64,000 nt of DNA from Cellulomonas phragmiteti (GCF_016862775.1 NZ_BONP01000015.1:33106-97105), one strand, 5' to 3'. Shown: positions 16,533 through 25,555, counted from the stretch's first letter. The notes: generated from the sequence alone by a model not told the origin. Numbers and translations are program-made.

Positions 16533-17354
16533 ATGAGCGACACCACCCCCGTCACGTCGGCCTGGGCCGGCGCCGTCCCCCGTCTCGCGGCCCGCGGGCT
16601 CGTCCACCGGTTCGGTGACACGTCCGCCCTGGCCGGCGTCGACGTCGACCTCGCCGACGGCGAGTCGCTGGCCGTCATGGGCCCGTCGGGGTCCGGCAAG
16701 TCCACGCTCCTGCACGTCCTCGCCGGGATCCTCGTGCCCACGTCGGGCACGGTCGCGCTGCGCGGGCTGGAGGTGCAGGCGCTGTCCGAGAAGGAGCGCT
16801 CGCTGCTGCGCCGGCGCCGGTACGGGTTCGTCTTCCAGCTCGGCCAGCTGCTGTCGGAGCTGTCGGCGCTGGAGAACGTCGCCCTGCCCGCCATGCTCAC
16901 CGGGGCCTCGCGCGCCGACGCGCAGGCGTCCGCGGGGCAGTGGCTCGCGGCGCTGGGGCTCGCGGGGGCCGAGGGGCGCCGGCCCGGTGAGCTGTCGGGC
17001 GGGCAGGCGCAGCGCGTGGCGGTCGCCCGGGCGCTGATCACGCGCCCCGAGGTCGTGTTCGCCGACGAGCCGACGGGCTCCCTCGACCAGGCCACGGGCC
17101 ACGACGTCATGCAGGTGCTCCGCGACGCGACGCGCGCGGTGGGGGCGTCGCTGGTCGTCGTCACGCACGACGCGGACGTCGCCGCCTGGTGCGACCGGCG
17201 GATCGACGTGCGCGACGGCCGGGTCGTCGCACCGGGGTCGACGACCGGCGGCGGTGCCGGCCCGCGACCCGGTGAGCGCGACGCGGGCGTCCTGCCGGCG
17301 CACCTCGGTGCCGCGCGGGTCGCGGACGTCTTCGGTGCCGGTGGTGCCCGGTGA
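16533..17354 (+). CDS. ABC transporter ATP-binding protein (MacB/LolD type)
   Basis: The 273-residue ATPase has Walker A GPSGSGKST, signature LSGGQAQRVAVARAL, Walker B VVFADEPTGSLD and H-loop VVVTHDADVA. It pairs with an FtsX-type permease whose GTG overlaps its stop. MacB/LolD-type machines act mechanically on lipids, lipoproteins, peptides or cell wall enzymes. The C-terminal 50 residues after GRVVAPG are low in conservation. It lies just downstream of the SRP RNA. Bacitracin or cationic-peptide resistance is one common role, but no two-component partner is adjacent. Confidence 0.92.
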   Translation: MSDTTPVTSAWAGAVPRLAARGLVHRFGDTSALAGVDVDLADGESLAVMGPSGSGKSTLLHVLAGILVPTSGTVALRGLEVQALSEKERSLLRRRRYGFVFQLGQLLSELSALENVALPAMLTGASRADAQASAGQWLAALGLAGAEGRRPGELSGGQAQRVAVARALITRPEVVFADEPTGSLDQATGHDVMQVLRDATRAVGASLVVVTHDADVAAWCDRRIDVRDGRVVAPGSTTGGGAGPRPGERDAGVLPAHLGAARVADVFGAGGAR

Positions 17355-18712
17355 GCGTCAACCCGGTCCTGGCGCTGGCGCCGCGGCTGCAGCGCGCCGG
17401 CGGGCGCGACAGCCGCACGACGACCCTGCTCGCGGTGACCGCGTTCGCGGTGTCCACCGCGCTGACGCTGTCGGTCGTCGCCGCGCTCCTCGGGTTCGTG
17501 GCACGGGCGGACCGGCCCACCACGGCGCTCGAGCGCGAGGTCGGCGGCTTCTACGTGATCCTCGCCGTGACCGCGACGATCCTGCTGGTCGTGCCGCTGC
17601 TCACCCTCGGGGGAGCGGCCGCACGGCTCGGGGTCGCGCGGCGCGACGCCCGGCTCGCGGCGCTGCGGCTGCTCGGTGCGACGCCGCGCGAGGTCGTCGG
17701 GCTGACGCTCGTCGAGACCGCGCTGCAGGGGCTCGCCGGTGCGGTCGTCGGGACCGTCCTGTACGGCGCGCTGCTGCCGGTGTGGACGCAGGTGCCGTTC
17801 CAGGGACGGCCGTTCACCGCCGGCGAGCTGTGGGTCGGCGTGCCCGTGGTGCTCCTGGCGTGGCTGGTCGTCCCGCTGCTCGCGGCCGTCAGCGGTGCGG
17901 TGTCGCTGCGCCGGGTCGTGGTCTCGCCGCTGGGCGTCGCGCAGCGCGCGGCCCGGCCGCGGCTGCGGGCGGTGCGGGCCGTGGTCGTCGTCGTCGCGAT
18001 GGGGTTCTTCATGATCGTGTCGGGGATCGGCGGGATGCCGCTGGCGGCGTTCGTCGCCTTCCTGCTCGGCGGTCTGGCGCTGGCGTTCCTCACGATGAAC
18101 GCGGTGGGGCCGTGGGTGCTGGGGCTGCTCGGCCGCCTGCGGCTGCGGACGGCCCGCACGCCCGCGCAGCTGCTGGCGGCGCGTCGGCTGCTCGACGACC
18201 CGCGGGCGACCTGGCGCGTCGTCGGCGGGCTCGGCCTCGCGTCGTTCGTCGCCGGGTGCCTGGCGGTGGTGCCGACCATGGCGAGCACGGGCGGCGGCGG
18301 CGACCAGGACGCGCTGCTGACGGCCGACATCCTCACCGGCGCCCTGCTGACCCTGACGATCACGTTCCTGCTCGCGGCCGTGTCCGCCGGCATCGCCCAG
18401 GCGGCGTCCGTCCTGGACCGTCGCCGGGAGCTGTCGCTCGCGCGGCTGGCGGGCGTGCCCGCCGAGCTGTTCGACGAGGCGCGGCGCCGCGAGGTGCTGG
18501 TCCCGCTGCTGGTCGTGTCGGTGGGCTCGGCGCTCGCCGCGCTCGTGATGTTCTTCCCGCTGTTCGGGATGGCCGCCGTCACGGCTCCGCAGGGGCTGCT
18601 GCTGCTCGTGGGCAGCCTGACCGTCGGGGTCGCGCTGGTCGTGGCGGCCACCGAGGTCACCCGCCCCCTGCTGCACCGCGTGCTGGCGGACACGGTGGTG
18701 CGTGCCGACTGA
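17351..18712 (+). CDS. FtsX-like ABC permease
   Basis: The 453-residue protein has about eight to ten transmembrane helices in two FtsX-like halves. The first half contains RLGVARRDARLAALRLLGATPREV, the hallmark cytoplasmic coupling segment of this family; the second has DRRRELSLARLAGVPAELF. The first extracytoplasmic loop is short, unlike MacB with its large periplasmic domain. It starts at GTG 17351, overlapping the ATPase stop by four bases, and the pair probably forms a complete exporter or mechanotransmitter. Confidence 0.9.
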   Translation: MSVNPVLALAPRLQRAGGRDSRTTTLLAVTAFAVSTALTLSVVAALLGFVARADRPTTALEREVGGFYVILAVTATILLVVPLLTLGGAAARLGVARRDARLAALRLLGATPREVVGLTLVETALQGLAGAVVGTVLYGALLPVWTQVPFQGRPFTAGELWVGVPVVLLAWLVVPLLAAVSGAVSLRRVVVSPLGVAQRAARPRLRAVRAVVVVVAMGFFMIVSGIGGMPLAAFVAFLLGGLALAFLTMNAVGPWVLGLLGRLRLRTARTPAQLLAARRLLDDPRATWRVVGGLGLASFVAGCLAVVPTMASTGGGGDQDALLTADILTGALLTLTITFLLAAVSAGIAQAASVLDRRRELSLARLAGVPAELFDEARRREVLVPLLVVSVGSALAALVMFFPLFGMAAVTAPQGLLLLVGSLTVGVALVVAATEVTRPLLHRVLADTVVRAD

Positions 18713-18784
18713 CCCGCCCGCCGCCCGGCCGCGACCGGCCCCGGCAGGTGGGGACGGCGGTGCCGGCCGGTGGGTGGTGGCGCT

Positions 18785-18790
18785 TAGGCT
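18785..18790 (+). promoter_or_regulatory. -10 box of dnaX (leaderless)
   Basis: TAGGCT ends six bases before the GTG at 18797. Confidence 0.55.
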
Positions 18791-18796
18791 CGGGGC

Positions 18797-21508
18797 GTGA
18801 CGACAGCGCTGTACCGCCGCTACCGGCCCGAGTCCTTCGCCGAGGTGATCGGGCAGGACCACGTGACCGCGCCGCTGCGGCAGGCGCTGCGCTCGGGCCA
18901 GGCCAACCACGCGTACCTGTTCTCCGGTCCGCGCGGGTGCGGCAAGACGACGAGCGCACGCATCCTCGCCCGCTGCCTCAACTGCGCGGAGGGCCCCACG
19001 GACACCCCGTGCGGCGTGTGCCCGTCGTGCGTCGAGCTGGCCCGCGGCGGCTCCGGGTCGCTCGACGTGGTCGAGATCGACGCCGCCAGCCACGGCGGTG
19101 TCGACGACGCCCGTGAGCTGCGGGAGCGGGCGACGTTCGCGCCCGCGCGCGACCGGTACAAGGTCTTCATCCTCGACGAGGCGCACATGGTCTCCCCGCA
19201 GGGCTTCAACGCCCTGCTGAAGATCGTCGAGGAGCCGCCGCCGCACGTGAAGTTCATCTTCGCCACCACGGAGCCGGACAAGGTCATCGGGACCATCCGC
19301 TCCCGCACGCACCACTACCCGTTCCGGCTCGTGCCGCCGGACGTGCTCGTCCCGTACCTCGAGCAGCTGTGCACGACCGAGGGCGTGCCCGTCGGCTCCG
19401 GCGTGCTGCCGCTGGTCGTCCGCTCCGGCGGCGGGTCGGTCCGCGACACCCTGTCCGTGCTCGACCAGCTCATCGCCGGGTCCGGGTCGGCAGGCCTCGA
19501 CTACGAGGGTGCGGTCGCGCTGCTGGGCTACACGCACACGTCGCTGCTCGACGACCTCGTCGACGCGATCGCCGCGCGCGACGGCGCATCGGCGTTCCGG
19601 GTGGTCGAGCGCGTCGTCGCGACGGGCCACGAGCCGCGACGGTTCGTCGAGGACCTCCTGGAGCGCCTGCGCGACCTCATCGTCATCTCGGCCTCCGGCG
19701 AGGCGGCCGGTGCGGTGCTGCGCGACGTCCCGACGGACCAGCTCGACCGCATGCGCCGGCAGGCCACCCACCTGGGACCGTCCGAGCTGTCACGCTCGGC
19801 CGACCTGGCCAACGCCGCCCTCACCGAGATGGTCGGGGCGACGTCGCCCCGGCTGCACCTCGAGCTGCTGATGGCACGGCTGCTGCTGCCGGGCGCCGAC
19901 GACACGCGCACAGGGCTCGGCGCTCGGATCGACCGGCTCGAGCGCGGGCTGCCCGCCGTCGGCGCCGCACCCGCCGTGCTCCACGAGGTGGCCGCGCCGC
20001 CTGCCGTCGCCCCGCCCGTGGCGCCCCCGCCGCCGCCCGCGCCCGCCGCCCGACCGGTGGCGGTCGTCCCGGACGAGGTGCACGAGCCCGAGGCGGCGCC
20101 CGCCCCCGCGCCGGAGGAGCCCTCCGGTCCCACCGCGTCGCGCGTCGCGGACACGGACACCGAGACCGAGACCGACACCGACGCGGACACCGACACCGAC
20201 ACGGACCTCGACGCCGACGAGGCCCCGCGGGAGGACGCAGCCGGGCGCGTCGACCCGTCCGCGGCGCCCGCGCCTGCGGCTCCTACGCCTGCGGCTCCCG
20301 CGCCTGCGGCTCCCTCTCCGGCGGTTCCCGCGCCGGCAGCTTCCGCGTCGGCAGCCTCCGCCCCGGCGGCGCCGGTACCGGGTGCCGCCGCGGCCGCGGC
20401 CGACACCGAGATGCTGCGACGTCGGTGGCCCGACGTGCTGACCACGCTGCGGCGTCTGCGGCTGCCCTCGTGGGCGCTCGTCAACCAGCACGCGCAGGTC
20501 CTCGAGCTCGACGCGACGACGCTGCGCCTCGGCTTCGCGCAGCCCGGGCTCGTCACCACCTTCCGCAACAGCAACCACGGCGACGTGGTCGCGCGCGCGC
20601 TCTCCGAGACCCTCGGCGTCACCGCACGGGTCGAGGCCGTGCTCGACGAGCCCGCCGCCGCGAGCCCGCGGCCGGCCGCGACGTCGACCCCCGGCGTCCC
20701 GCAGGGCCCGACCGCGATGTCGCGGGAGCGGGCGGCGGCGTCCTGGGACGACCCGGTCGCGTCGCCGCGGCAGGCCGCGCGCCCCGAGGGTGAGCAGCCC
20801 ACCGGCGCCGCGGGCCACGCGGCGCCCCCTGGCCACGCCGCGACCCCGGGCCACCCCACCCCGGGTCACCCCGCTCCGGCTCAGCCCACCCCGGATCGCC
20901 CCGGCGGGACGTCGCGCGAGCGCACCTCGAGCACCGGCGGCCCCGGCGCGGACCCGTCGGGCCCGCAGGCGCGCCGGCCGGACGGGCCGGGTGCCGGAGC
21001 CGACCGGGCAGCGGGCGCCGGTGGACCCGGACGGCCCGTCCCGCCGTGGGAGTCCGGCCCCGGTGACAACGCACCGGGCGACGGCGCGTCGGCCCCCCGC
21101 GAGGCGCCCGGCCCCGGAGCCCGGGGCTCGGCAGCGGACGGGAGCGGCCCGACCGTCGCCCACCCGACGGACGACGACATCCCGCCCGGCGACGAGCCGG
21201 ACGACCCCTGGCGCAGCGGCCCGGTCGCACCACGCCCGGCCGCCGCTGCCCCGCCCGTCCCGGACCGCGCCCCACCCACGGCCGGAGGCCCGGCCTCCGC
21301 GGGCGCCCCGACCTCCGCGCCTGCGGGCGGGACGGCCCGCGAGCGCGGCGTCGCCGCCGCGCGCGCGGCCGCCTCCCGCCGCCGGCCCACCGAGCCCGAC
21401 GAGCCGTCACCCGACGACCCGACGATCGGCCAGTCCGGGCTCGTGGGGGCGCCGCTCGTCGCGCAGGTGCTCGGTGGGCGCGTCATCGACGAGCAGATCG
21501 ACCTCTGA
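18797..21508 (+). CDS. dnaX: DNA polymerase III subunit gamma/tau
   Basis: The 903-residue clamp-loader ATPase has a complete AAA+ core: Walker A GPRGCGKTT (about 44-52), zinc-binding Cys 63, 72, 75 and 78, Walker B ILDEAHM, sensor 1 FIFATTEPDKV and the Arg finger in IRSRTHHYPF. Domain III runs to about residue 370. A low-complexity linker with acidic Thr/Asp repeats and Pro/Ala repeats follows (about 390-535). A conserved segment then has the start MLRRRWPDVLTTLRRLR, which matches the actinobacterial tau domain. A second long disordered Pro/Gly/Ala region precedes the C-terminus. The protein is long compared with most gamma/tau proteins because of these regions. A programmed frameshift site was not identified. 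Confidence 0.96.
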   Translation: MTTALYRRYRPESFAEVIGQDHVTAPLRQALRSGQANHAYLFSGPRGCGKTTSARILARCLNCAEGPTDTPCGVCPSCVELARGGSGSLDVVEIDAASHGGVDDARELRERATFAPARDRYKVFILDEAHMVSPQGFNALLKIVEEPPPHVKFIFATTEPDKVIGTIRSRTHHYPFRLVPPDVLVPYLEQLCTTEGVPVGSGVLPLVVRSGGGSVRDTLSVLDQLIAGSGSAGLDYEGAVALLGYTHTSLLDDLVDAIAARDGASAFRVVERVVATGHEPRRFVEDLLERLRDLIVISASGEAAGAVLRDVPTDQLDRMRRQATHLGPSELSRSADLANAALTEMVGATSPRLHLELLMARLLLPGADDTRTGLGARIDRLERGLPAVGAAPAVLHEVAAPPAVAPPVAPPPPPAPAARPVAVVPDEVHEPEAAPAPAPEEPSGPTASRVADTDTETETDTDADTDTDTDLDADEAPREDAAGRVDPSAAPAPAAPTPAAPAPAAPSPAVPAPAASASAASAPAAPVPGAAAAAADTEMLRRRWPDVLTTLRRLRLPSWALVNQHAQVLELDATTLRLGFAQPGLVTTFRNSNHGDVVARALSETLGVTARVEAVLDEPAAASPRPAATSTPGVPQGPTAMSRERAAASWDDPVASPRQAARPEGEQPTGAAGHAAPPGHAATPGHPTPGHPAPAQPTPDRPGGTSRERTSSTGGPGADPSGPQARRPDGPGAGADRAAGAGGPGRPVPPWESGPGDNAPGDGASAPREAPGPGARGSAADGSGPTVAHPTDDDIPPGDEPDDPWRSGPVAPRPAAAAPPVPDRAPPTAGGPASAGAPTSAPAGGTARERGVAAARAAASRRRPTEPDEPSPDDPTIGQSGLVGAPLVAQVLGGRVIDEQIDL
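20150..20220 (+). repeat. In-gene GAC-ACC/GAG-ACC microsatellite in dnaX
   Basis: A run of alternating Asp/Glu and Thr codons, mostly GACACC and GAGACC hexamers, encodes an acidic stretch of about 20 residues in the tau linker. Such tracts are prone to slippage in units of six bases, which keeps frame. Confidence 0.7.
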
Positions 21509-21629
21509 GACGACGGCTCGTCGGTCCGGTCGCCCGCGCGGGTGACGCCGCGGGTGAAACGTGCCGACCTGTCGCAGGACTGCGACACGTCCGCGACATC
21601 CTCGGGACCGTGACCCCGACGATCCGCCC

Positions 21630-21635
21630 TAGGTT
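21630..21635 (+). promoter_or_regulatory. -10 box of the OmpA-like lipoprotein operon
   Basis: TAGGTT ends seven bases before ATG 21643 and overlaps the reading frame that would start at GTG 21610. It therefore supports the shorter protein. Confidence 0.5.
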
Positions 21636-21642
21636 GTCCGTC

Positions 21643-22827
21643 ATGTCCGACGCCCTCGCACCGGTCACCCGCCGACCGTCCGCCGTCGTCGCGGTGCTCC
21701 TGACCACGCTGCTCACCGCCTGCAGCGGCGCCGTGGACACCGCCGCACCCAGCGCGGAGCCCACGCGTGACCGCGCCACCGCCCGTGCCACCGCCACCCC
21801 GACGGGTCCCGCGGTCCCCACGGTCCCGGGCTACGGCCCGGGCGAGGTCCCGCCCGTCCCCATGATCCTGCTGCCCGACCTCAGCATGCTCGACGCCTCG
21901 CTCGCGGGCTTCGCGATCGAGGTCGACGCGGCCGTGGGCGACCTGCCGGGCGTCCGCGTGCAGCCGCAGCGCTGCGACGCGCAGGGCGGCGAGCTGTGGG
22001 CCTACGGCGACGGGTCCGGCACGTTCACCGGCCCGGACGGGGCGGTCACCACGTACGGCGACGGCTCGGGGACGTACACCCTCAACGGCACCTCCGTCAC
22101 CGTGTACGGCGACGGGTCCGGCACGTACGACGACGGCACGACCTCGGTCACCAGCTACGGCGACGGCTCCGGCACGTACGACGACGGCACGACGTCGGTG
22201 ACGCTGTACGGCGACGGCTCGGGCACCTGGTCGCGCGGCGACCGCACCATCACCAACTACGGCGACGGGTCCGGGACCTACACGGCCGGGGACGTGACCA
22301 TCACCCACTACGGCGACGGCTCGGGCCTGTACGACTCGCCCGACCTGACCGTGGAGAACCACGGCGACGGCACCGGGCTGGTCGGCACGGTGCCCGTCCG
22401 GGTGGAGCCGCTGGCGCCCGTGCCGCCGCTGGGCGTGTTCCCGTCGATGGGCGTCATCGGGCCGGCACCCTCGTGCGGCACGCGCCTCGTCCTCGACGCC
22501 GCCGTGCTCTTCGACTTCGACAGCGCGCAGGTGCGGCCCGACGCGGCCGCGACGCTCGACGCCGTGGCCCAGGTGCTCGCAGACGTCCCCACCGCGCGCG
22601 TCGAGGGCCACACCGACGCGATCGCCTCCGACGCGTACAACCAGGACCTGTCCGAGCGCCGGGCGGCGGCCGTCGCGGCGGCGCTGACGCAGCGCGGCAT
22701 GCGGGGCGCCCTGGAGCCGGTCGGGTTCGGCGAGACGCGTCCTGTGGCACCCAACACGCGTGACGGCGCCGACGACCCCGCCGGGCGGCAGCTGAACCGG
22801 CGCGTCGAGATCGTCGTCCCGTCGTGA
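21643..22827 (+). CDS. OmpA-like lipoprotein with tandem YGDGSGTY repeats
   Basis: The 394-residue product has a lipoprotein signal peptide (VVAVLLTTLLTAC, lipid Cys in LLTAC) and a Pro/Thr/Ala-rich stalk. Eight tandem repeats of about 17 residues follow (about residues 119-245), each starting YGDGSGT or a variant and alternating with short beta-strand-like segments such as TSVTVYGD. The C-terminal 110 residues form an OmpA domain (VLFDFDSAQVRPDAAATLD, RVEGHTDAI, LSERRAAAVAAAL, NRRVEI) that would bind peptidoglycan. The order suggests an outward beta-helical or beta-solenoid rod between membrane anchor and wall. It is the first gene of an operon that ends in a two-component system, so it may be a part of a cell-wall sensing system. 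Confidence 0.87.
   Translation: MSDALAPVTRRPSAVVAVLLTTLLTACSGAVDTAAPSAEPTRDRATARATATPTGPAVPTVPGYGPGEVPPVPMILLPDLSMLDASLAGFAIEVDAAVGDLPGVRVQPQRCDAQGGELWAYGDGSGTFTGPDGAVTTYGDGSGTYTLNGTSVTVYGDGSGTYDDGTTSVTSYGDGSGTYDDGTTSVTLYGDGSGTWSRGDRTITNYGDGSGTYTAGDVTITHYGDGSGLYDSPDLTVENHGDGTGLVGTVPVRVEPLAPVPPLGVFPSMGVIGPAPSCGTRLVLDAAVLFDFDSAQVRPDAAATLDAVAQVLADVPTARVEGHTDAIASDAYNQDLSERRAAAVAAALTQRGMRGALEPVGFGETRPVAPNTRDGADDPAGRQLNRRVEIVVPS
22000..22380 (+). repeat. Eight tandem ~51-base coding repeats (YGDGSGTY units)
   Basis: Seven units with TACGGCGACGG plus one variant with CACGGCGACGG are spaced mostly 51 bases apart inside the OmpA-like lipoprotein gene. Their DNA similarity indicates recent or homogenised duplication. 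Confidence 0.85.
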
Positions 22828-23414
22828 GCGCGTCACGTCCCCGACGGGCGCTCGCGGGGTGTGCGGTGGTGGCCGTGCTGCTGGGCGGCTGCTCGGTGGC
22901 GGTCGTCGACGCCGACGCGACGCCTACGGACGAGCTGACGCTCGTCGCGCAGCTCGACGCGCGGCGGGCGTCCGCCGAGCCGACGCCCGCCACCCGGGCG
23001 CCCCGCGCGCCCGGGACCGGGACGCCGGGTCCGTCGGCGTCGGACGCCGGGCCGCGCGGCTCGGGCCTGCCCCCGGTGCTCGAGCGTGCCGGTCTGACCG
23101 AGTCGGTCACCCGCACCGCGACGTGCGCGGGCGGTGACCTGACCGTCCTGGACGTGGGGGAGACGGTCGAGGTCACGGACGACTGCGCCACGCTGACCGT
23201 CCGCAGCGCCGGCACGCGCGTCCTCGCGGGCCGGGTCGAGCACCTCGTCGTCGACGCCTCCGGCGTGCAGGCCGTCGTCGCCCACGTCGGCACCGTCACC
23301 CTCCTGGGGGCGGGCGCGCGCGTGGCCTGGGAGGACGGCACGCCCCGCGTCGAGGCCACGGGCGCCGACGTCGGCTACGGCCCCGTGGGCGTCGTCCGCC
23401 TCGACGTCGACTGA
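22824..23414 (+). CDS. DUF3060-like lipoprotein
   Basis: This 196-residue product has a lipobox VAVLLGGC, a disordered Thr/Pro/Ala stalk and a C-terminal domain of short repeated beta strands (TCAGGDLTVLDVGETVEV, DCATLTVRSAGTRVL, VEHLVVDASGVQAV). These units match DUF3060 proteins, which are predicted extracellular beta-solenoids. The start GTG 22824 overlaps the stop of the OmpA-like gene, so the two are translationally coupled and may interact on the cell surface. Confidence 0.8.
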   Translation: MSASRPRRALAGCAVVAVLLGGCSVAVVDADATPTDELTLVAQLDARRASAEPTPATRAPRAPGTGTPGPSASDAGPRGSGLPPVLERAGLTESVTRTATCAGGDLTVLDVGETVEVTDDCATLTVRSAGTRVLAGRVEHLVVDASGVQAVVAHVGTVTLLGAGARVAWEDGTPRVEATGADVGYGPVGVVRLDVD

Positions 23415-23484
23415 CCTGCCGCCCCCGCCCTGACCTGCCGCCCCGCCGCCCCCGCCCCCGACCGCATCCCCGAGAGGAGCGACC

Positions 23485-23814
23485 ATGACTACCCCGCCAC
23501 CCGGCCCCGCCTACGGCACCGCCCCCGGGTACGGGTACGGCACCGCCCCCGCCTACGGCCCGCCGCCCGGCTACGGCCCGCCCCTCGCGCCCCGCCGCAC
23601 CAACGCGATGGCGGTCGCGGCGTTCGTCAGCGGCCTGCTGGGCTTCGCGGTCGTCCCCGTGGTGCTCGGGCACGTCGCGCTGCGGCAGATCCGCCGGTCG
23701 GGGGACAGCGGTGGCTGGATGGCCGTGGTCGGGCTCGTGCTCGGGTACGGCACCTGCCTGCTGTACGCCCTGCTGCTGCTCGGCGTGCTGGCGTTCTGGG
23801 GTGCGCACGCGTGA
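23485..23814 (+). CDS. DUF4190-like small membrane protein
   Basis: The 109-residue protein has a Tyr/Gly/Pro-rich N-terminal tail (GYGYGTAPAYGPPPGYG) and two transmembrane helices with NAMAVAAFVSGLLGFAV and VVLGHVALRQIRRSGDSGG between them. This is the DUF4190 pattern, often found at the membrane in association with envelope or signalling proteins. ATG 23485 is preceded by GAGAGGAG. Its stop overlaps the response regulator start by four bases. Confidence 0.85.
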   Translation: MTTPPPGPAYGTAPGYGYGTAPAYGPPPGYGPPLAPRRTNAMAVAAFVSGLLGFAVVPVVLGHVALRQIRRSGDSGGWMAVVGLVLGYGTCLLYALLLLGVLAFWGAHA

Positions 23815-24548
23815 GAGACCCCGCGCACGTGCTGCTCGTCGACGACGAGCAGGCGATCCTCGACGGCCTCGCTCCGTTCCTGGAACGGTCCGGGCTGCGG
23901 GTCAGCACCGCGGGCGACGGTGCGCAGGCGCTCACCGCCCACGCCGCGCAGCCCGCCGACATCCTCGTGTGCGACGTCCTCATGCCCCGGCTCGACGGGC
24001 GCAGCCTGGTGCGGCGGCTGCGGGCGGACGGCGACTGGACGCCCGTGGTCCTGCTCACGCAGGTCGGCGAGTCCTACGAGCGGTCCGCCGCTCTCGAGGA
24101 GGGCGCCGACGACTACCTCAACAAGCCCTTCGACCCGCAGGAGCTGCTCGCGCGCGTGCGTGCCGTGCTGCGCCGGGCCGTGCCGGGGCAGCCCTCGCTG
24201 GCGGCCGCCTCCACGCTCGTCAGCGGCGACCTGCAGGTCGACCGCGCCGCCCGGCGGGTGCTGCTCGCGGGGGTGCCCGTCGCCCTCACGCCGCGCGCGT
24301 CGTTGCTGCTGGACTACCTCATGACCCACCCGGGGGAGCTGCTGACGCGCGAGCGGCTGCTGTCGGCGCTGTGGGGCTTCGAGTCCATGGTGACCACCCG
24401 TGCGGTCGACCACCGGATCGCCGAGATCCGCCGGGCGCTGGGGGACGACCCCGCCGCGCCGCGGTTCGTCGAGACGGTCCCGCACGCGGGCTACCGCTTC
24501 TGCGGTCCGGTGACGCGCGGGGTGCCGACGAGCGGGCCGCGCACGTGA
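23811..24548 (+). CDS. Two-component response regulator, OmpR/PhoB type
   Basis: The 245-residue protein has a receiver domain (1-120) with the acidic pocket DDE at 11-13, phosphoacceptor Asp55 in CDVLMPRLDG, a Thr in VVLLTQ and Lys in NKPF. The C-terminal winged helix (about 140-235) contains LTPRASLLLDYLMTHPGELL and TTRAVDHRIAEIRRALGDD. It is coupled to the histidine kinase gene (GTG 24545 overlaps its stop). It probably controls envelope genes, including its own operon; no operator was defined. Confidence 0.93.
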   Translation: MRDPAHVLLVDDEQAILDGLAPFLERSGLRVSTAGDGAQALTAHAAQPADILVCDVLMPRLDGRSLVRRLRADGDWTPVVLLTQVGESYERSAALEEGADDYLNKPFDPQELLARVRAVLRRAVPGQPSLAAASTLVSGDLQVDRAARRVLLAGVPVALTPRASLLLDYLMTHPGELLTRERLLSALWGFESMVTTRAVDHRIAEIRRALGDDPAAPRFVETVPHAGYRFCGPVTRGVPTSGPRT

Positions 24549-25492
24549 GTCCCGCGCCGACGCGCCGGTGGTGGGCCGCCGCGCTCGCGGTCACGCTCGT
24601 CGGCCTCGTCGCCGGGGCAGGGGTGGCCCTGTCGGGGCGCGCGCTGCTGGTCGTCACCACGACGCGGCTGCCGGTGGCGCTCGCGGTCGGCGGGCTCGCC
24701 CTGGGCGCCGCGGTGCTCGGGGTCGGTGCCCTGCGGGCGCGTCGCGCGGCGGCGCTCGCGGTCGCCCTGGCGGGTGCCGAGGACGCCGGGCGGGCCGACG
24801 AGCGCGCGCGGCACCGTCGGTTCCTCGCGCGCCTCGACCACGAGCTGAAGAACCCGGTGACGGCGATCCGCGCGGCGGCGGCCGGGCTGCCGCCGGGCGA
24901 CGACCCGGCGGCCGTGCGGGCGCACGCGACCCTCGACGCGCAGGCCGGGCGTCTGGCGCACCTGGTCGCCGACCTGCGCAAGCTGGCGGAGCTCGAGACG
25001 CAGCCGATCGAGCAGGAGGACGTCGACGTCGCGCAGGTGGTGCGCGACGCCGTCGACGACGTGTGCGCGCAGGCCGCGGCCGGCGGACGCCCTGCCCCGG
25101 CGGTGAGGATCACGCTGCCGACCGTGCCGTGGCCGCTGCCCCACGTCCGCGGCGACGTCGACCTGCTGTACCTGGCGGTCGTCAACCTCGTCGGCAACGC
25201 GGTGAAGTTCTCACCTCCCGGCACGCCCGTCGAGGTGCGCGGCTCGGACGAGGACGGTGCGGTCGTCGTCGAGGTCGCGGACAGCGGACCCGGCATCCCC
25301 GACGACGAGGTCGGCGTCGTGTTCGACGAGCTGGCGCGCGGCCGGGACGCCCGGGGGACGCCCGGCTCGGGTCTGGGGCTCGCGCTGGTGCGGGTGGTCG
25401 CCGAGCGGCACGGGGGCCGCGCGACCCTGCGGTCGCGCGTCGGCCACGGCACGGTCGTCCGCCTCCTCCTGCCGGCCGGCGCCGCGCGGTAG
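24545..25492 (+). CDS. Sensor histidine kinase
   Basis: The 315-residue kinase has two N-terminal transmembrane helices with a very short extracytoplasmic loop, so signal is likely sensed in the membrane or via a partner such as the upstream lipoproteins. The H box is RFLARLDHELKNPVTAIR with His99. The N box is VNLVGNAVKFSP, the G1 box VADSGPGIP and the G2 box GSGLGLALVRVVAERHGG. There is no HAMP domain between the second helix and the dimerisation domain. It completes the envelope operon. Confidence 0.93.
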   Translation: MSPAPTRRWWAAALAVTLVGLVAGAGVALSGRALLVVTTTRLPVALAVGGLALGAAVLGVGALRARRAAALAVALAGAEDAGRADERARHRRFLARLDHELKNPVTAIRAAAAGLPPGDDPAAVRAHATLDAQAGRLAHLVADLRKLAELETQPIEQEDVDVAQVVRDAVDDVCAQAAAGGRPAPAVRITLPTVPWPLPHVRGDVDLLYLAVVNLVGNAVKFSPPGTPVEVRGSDEDGAVVVEVADSGPGIPDDEVGVVFDELARGRDARGTPGSGLGLALVRVVAERHGGRATLRSRVGHGTVVRLLLPAGAAR

Positions 25493-25555
25493 GCGCGCGG
25501 CGGACCCGGCCGCCGACCCGGCGCCGCGGCGGCGGGCCGCGGGGCCGTGCACGGC

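Noticed and set aside
14876..19771. A 1631-residue open frame on the minus strand
   Set aside because: It runs antisense through the amidohydrolase, SRP RNA, ABC genes and dnaX. The composition is Arg/Gly/Pro/Ala-rich as expected for a shadow frame in GC-rich DNA, and no domain is recognisable.
22000..22380. RTX-type calcium-binding repeats in the OmpA-like lipoprotein
   Set aside because: The unit is YGDGSGTY with about 17 residues; RTX repeats are nine-residue GGxGxDxxx units. A solenoid is possible but not RTX.
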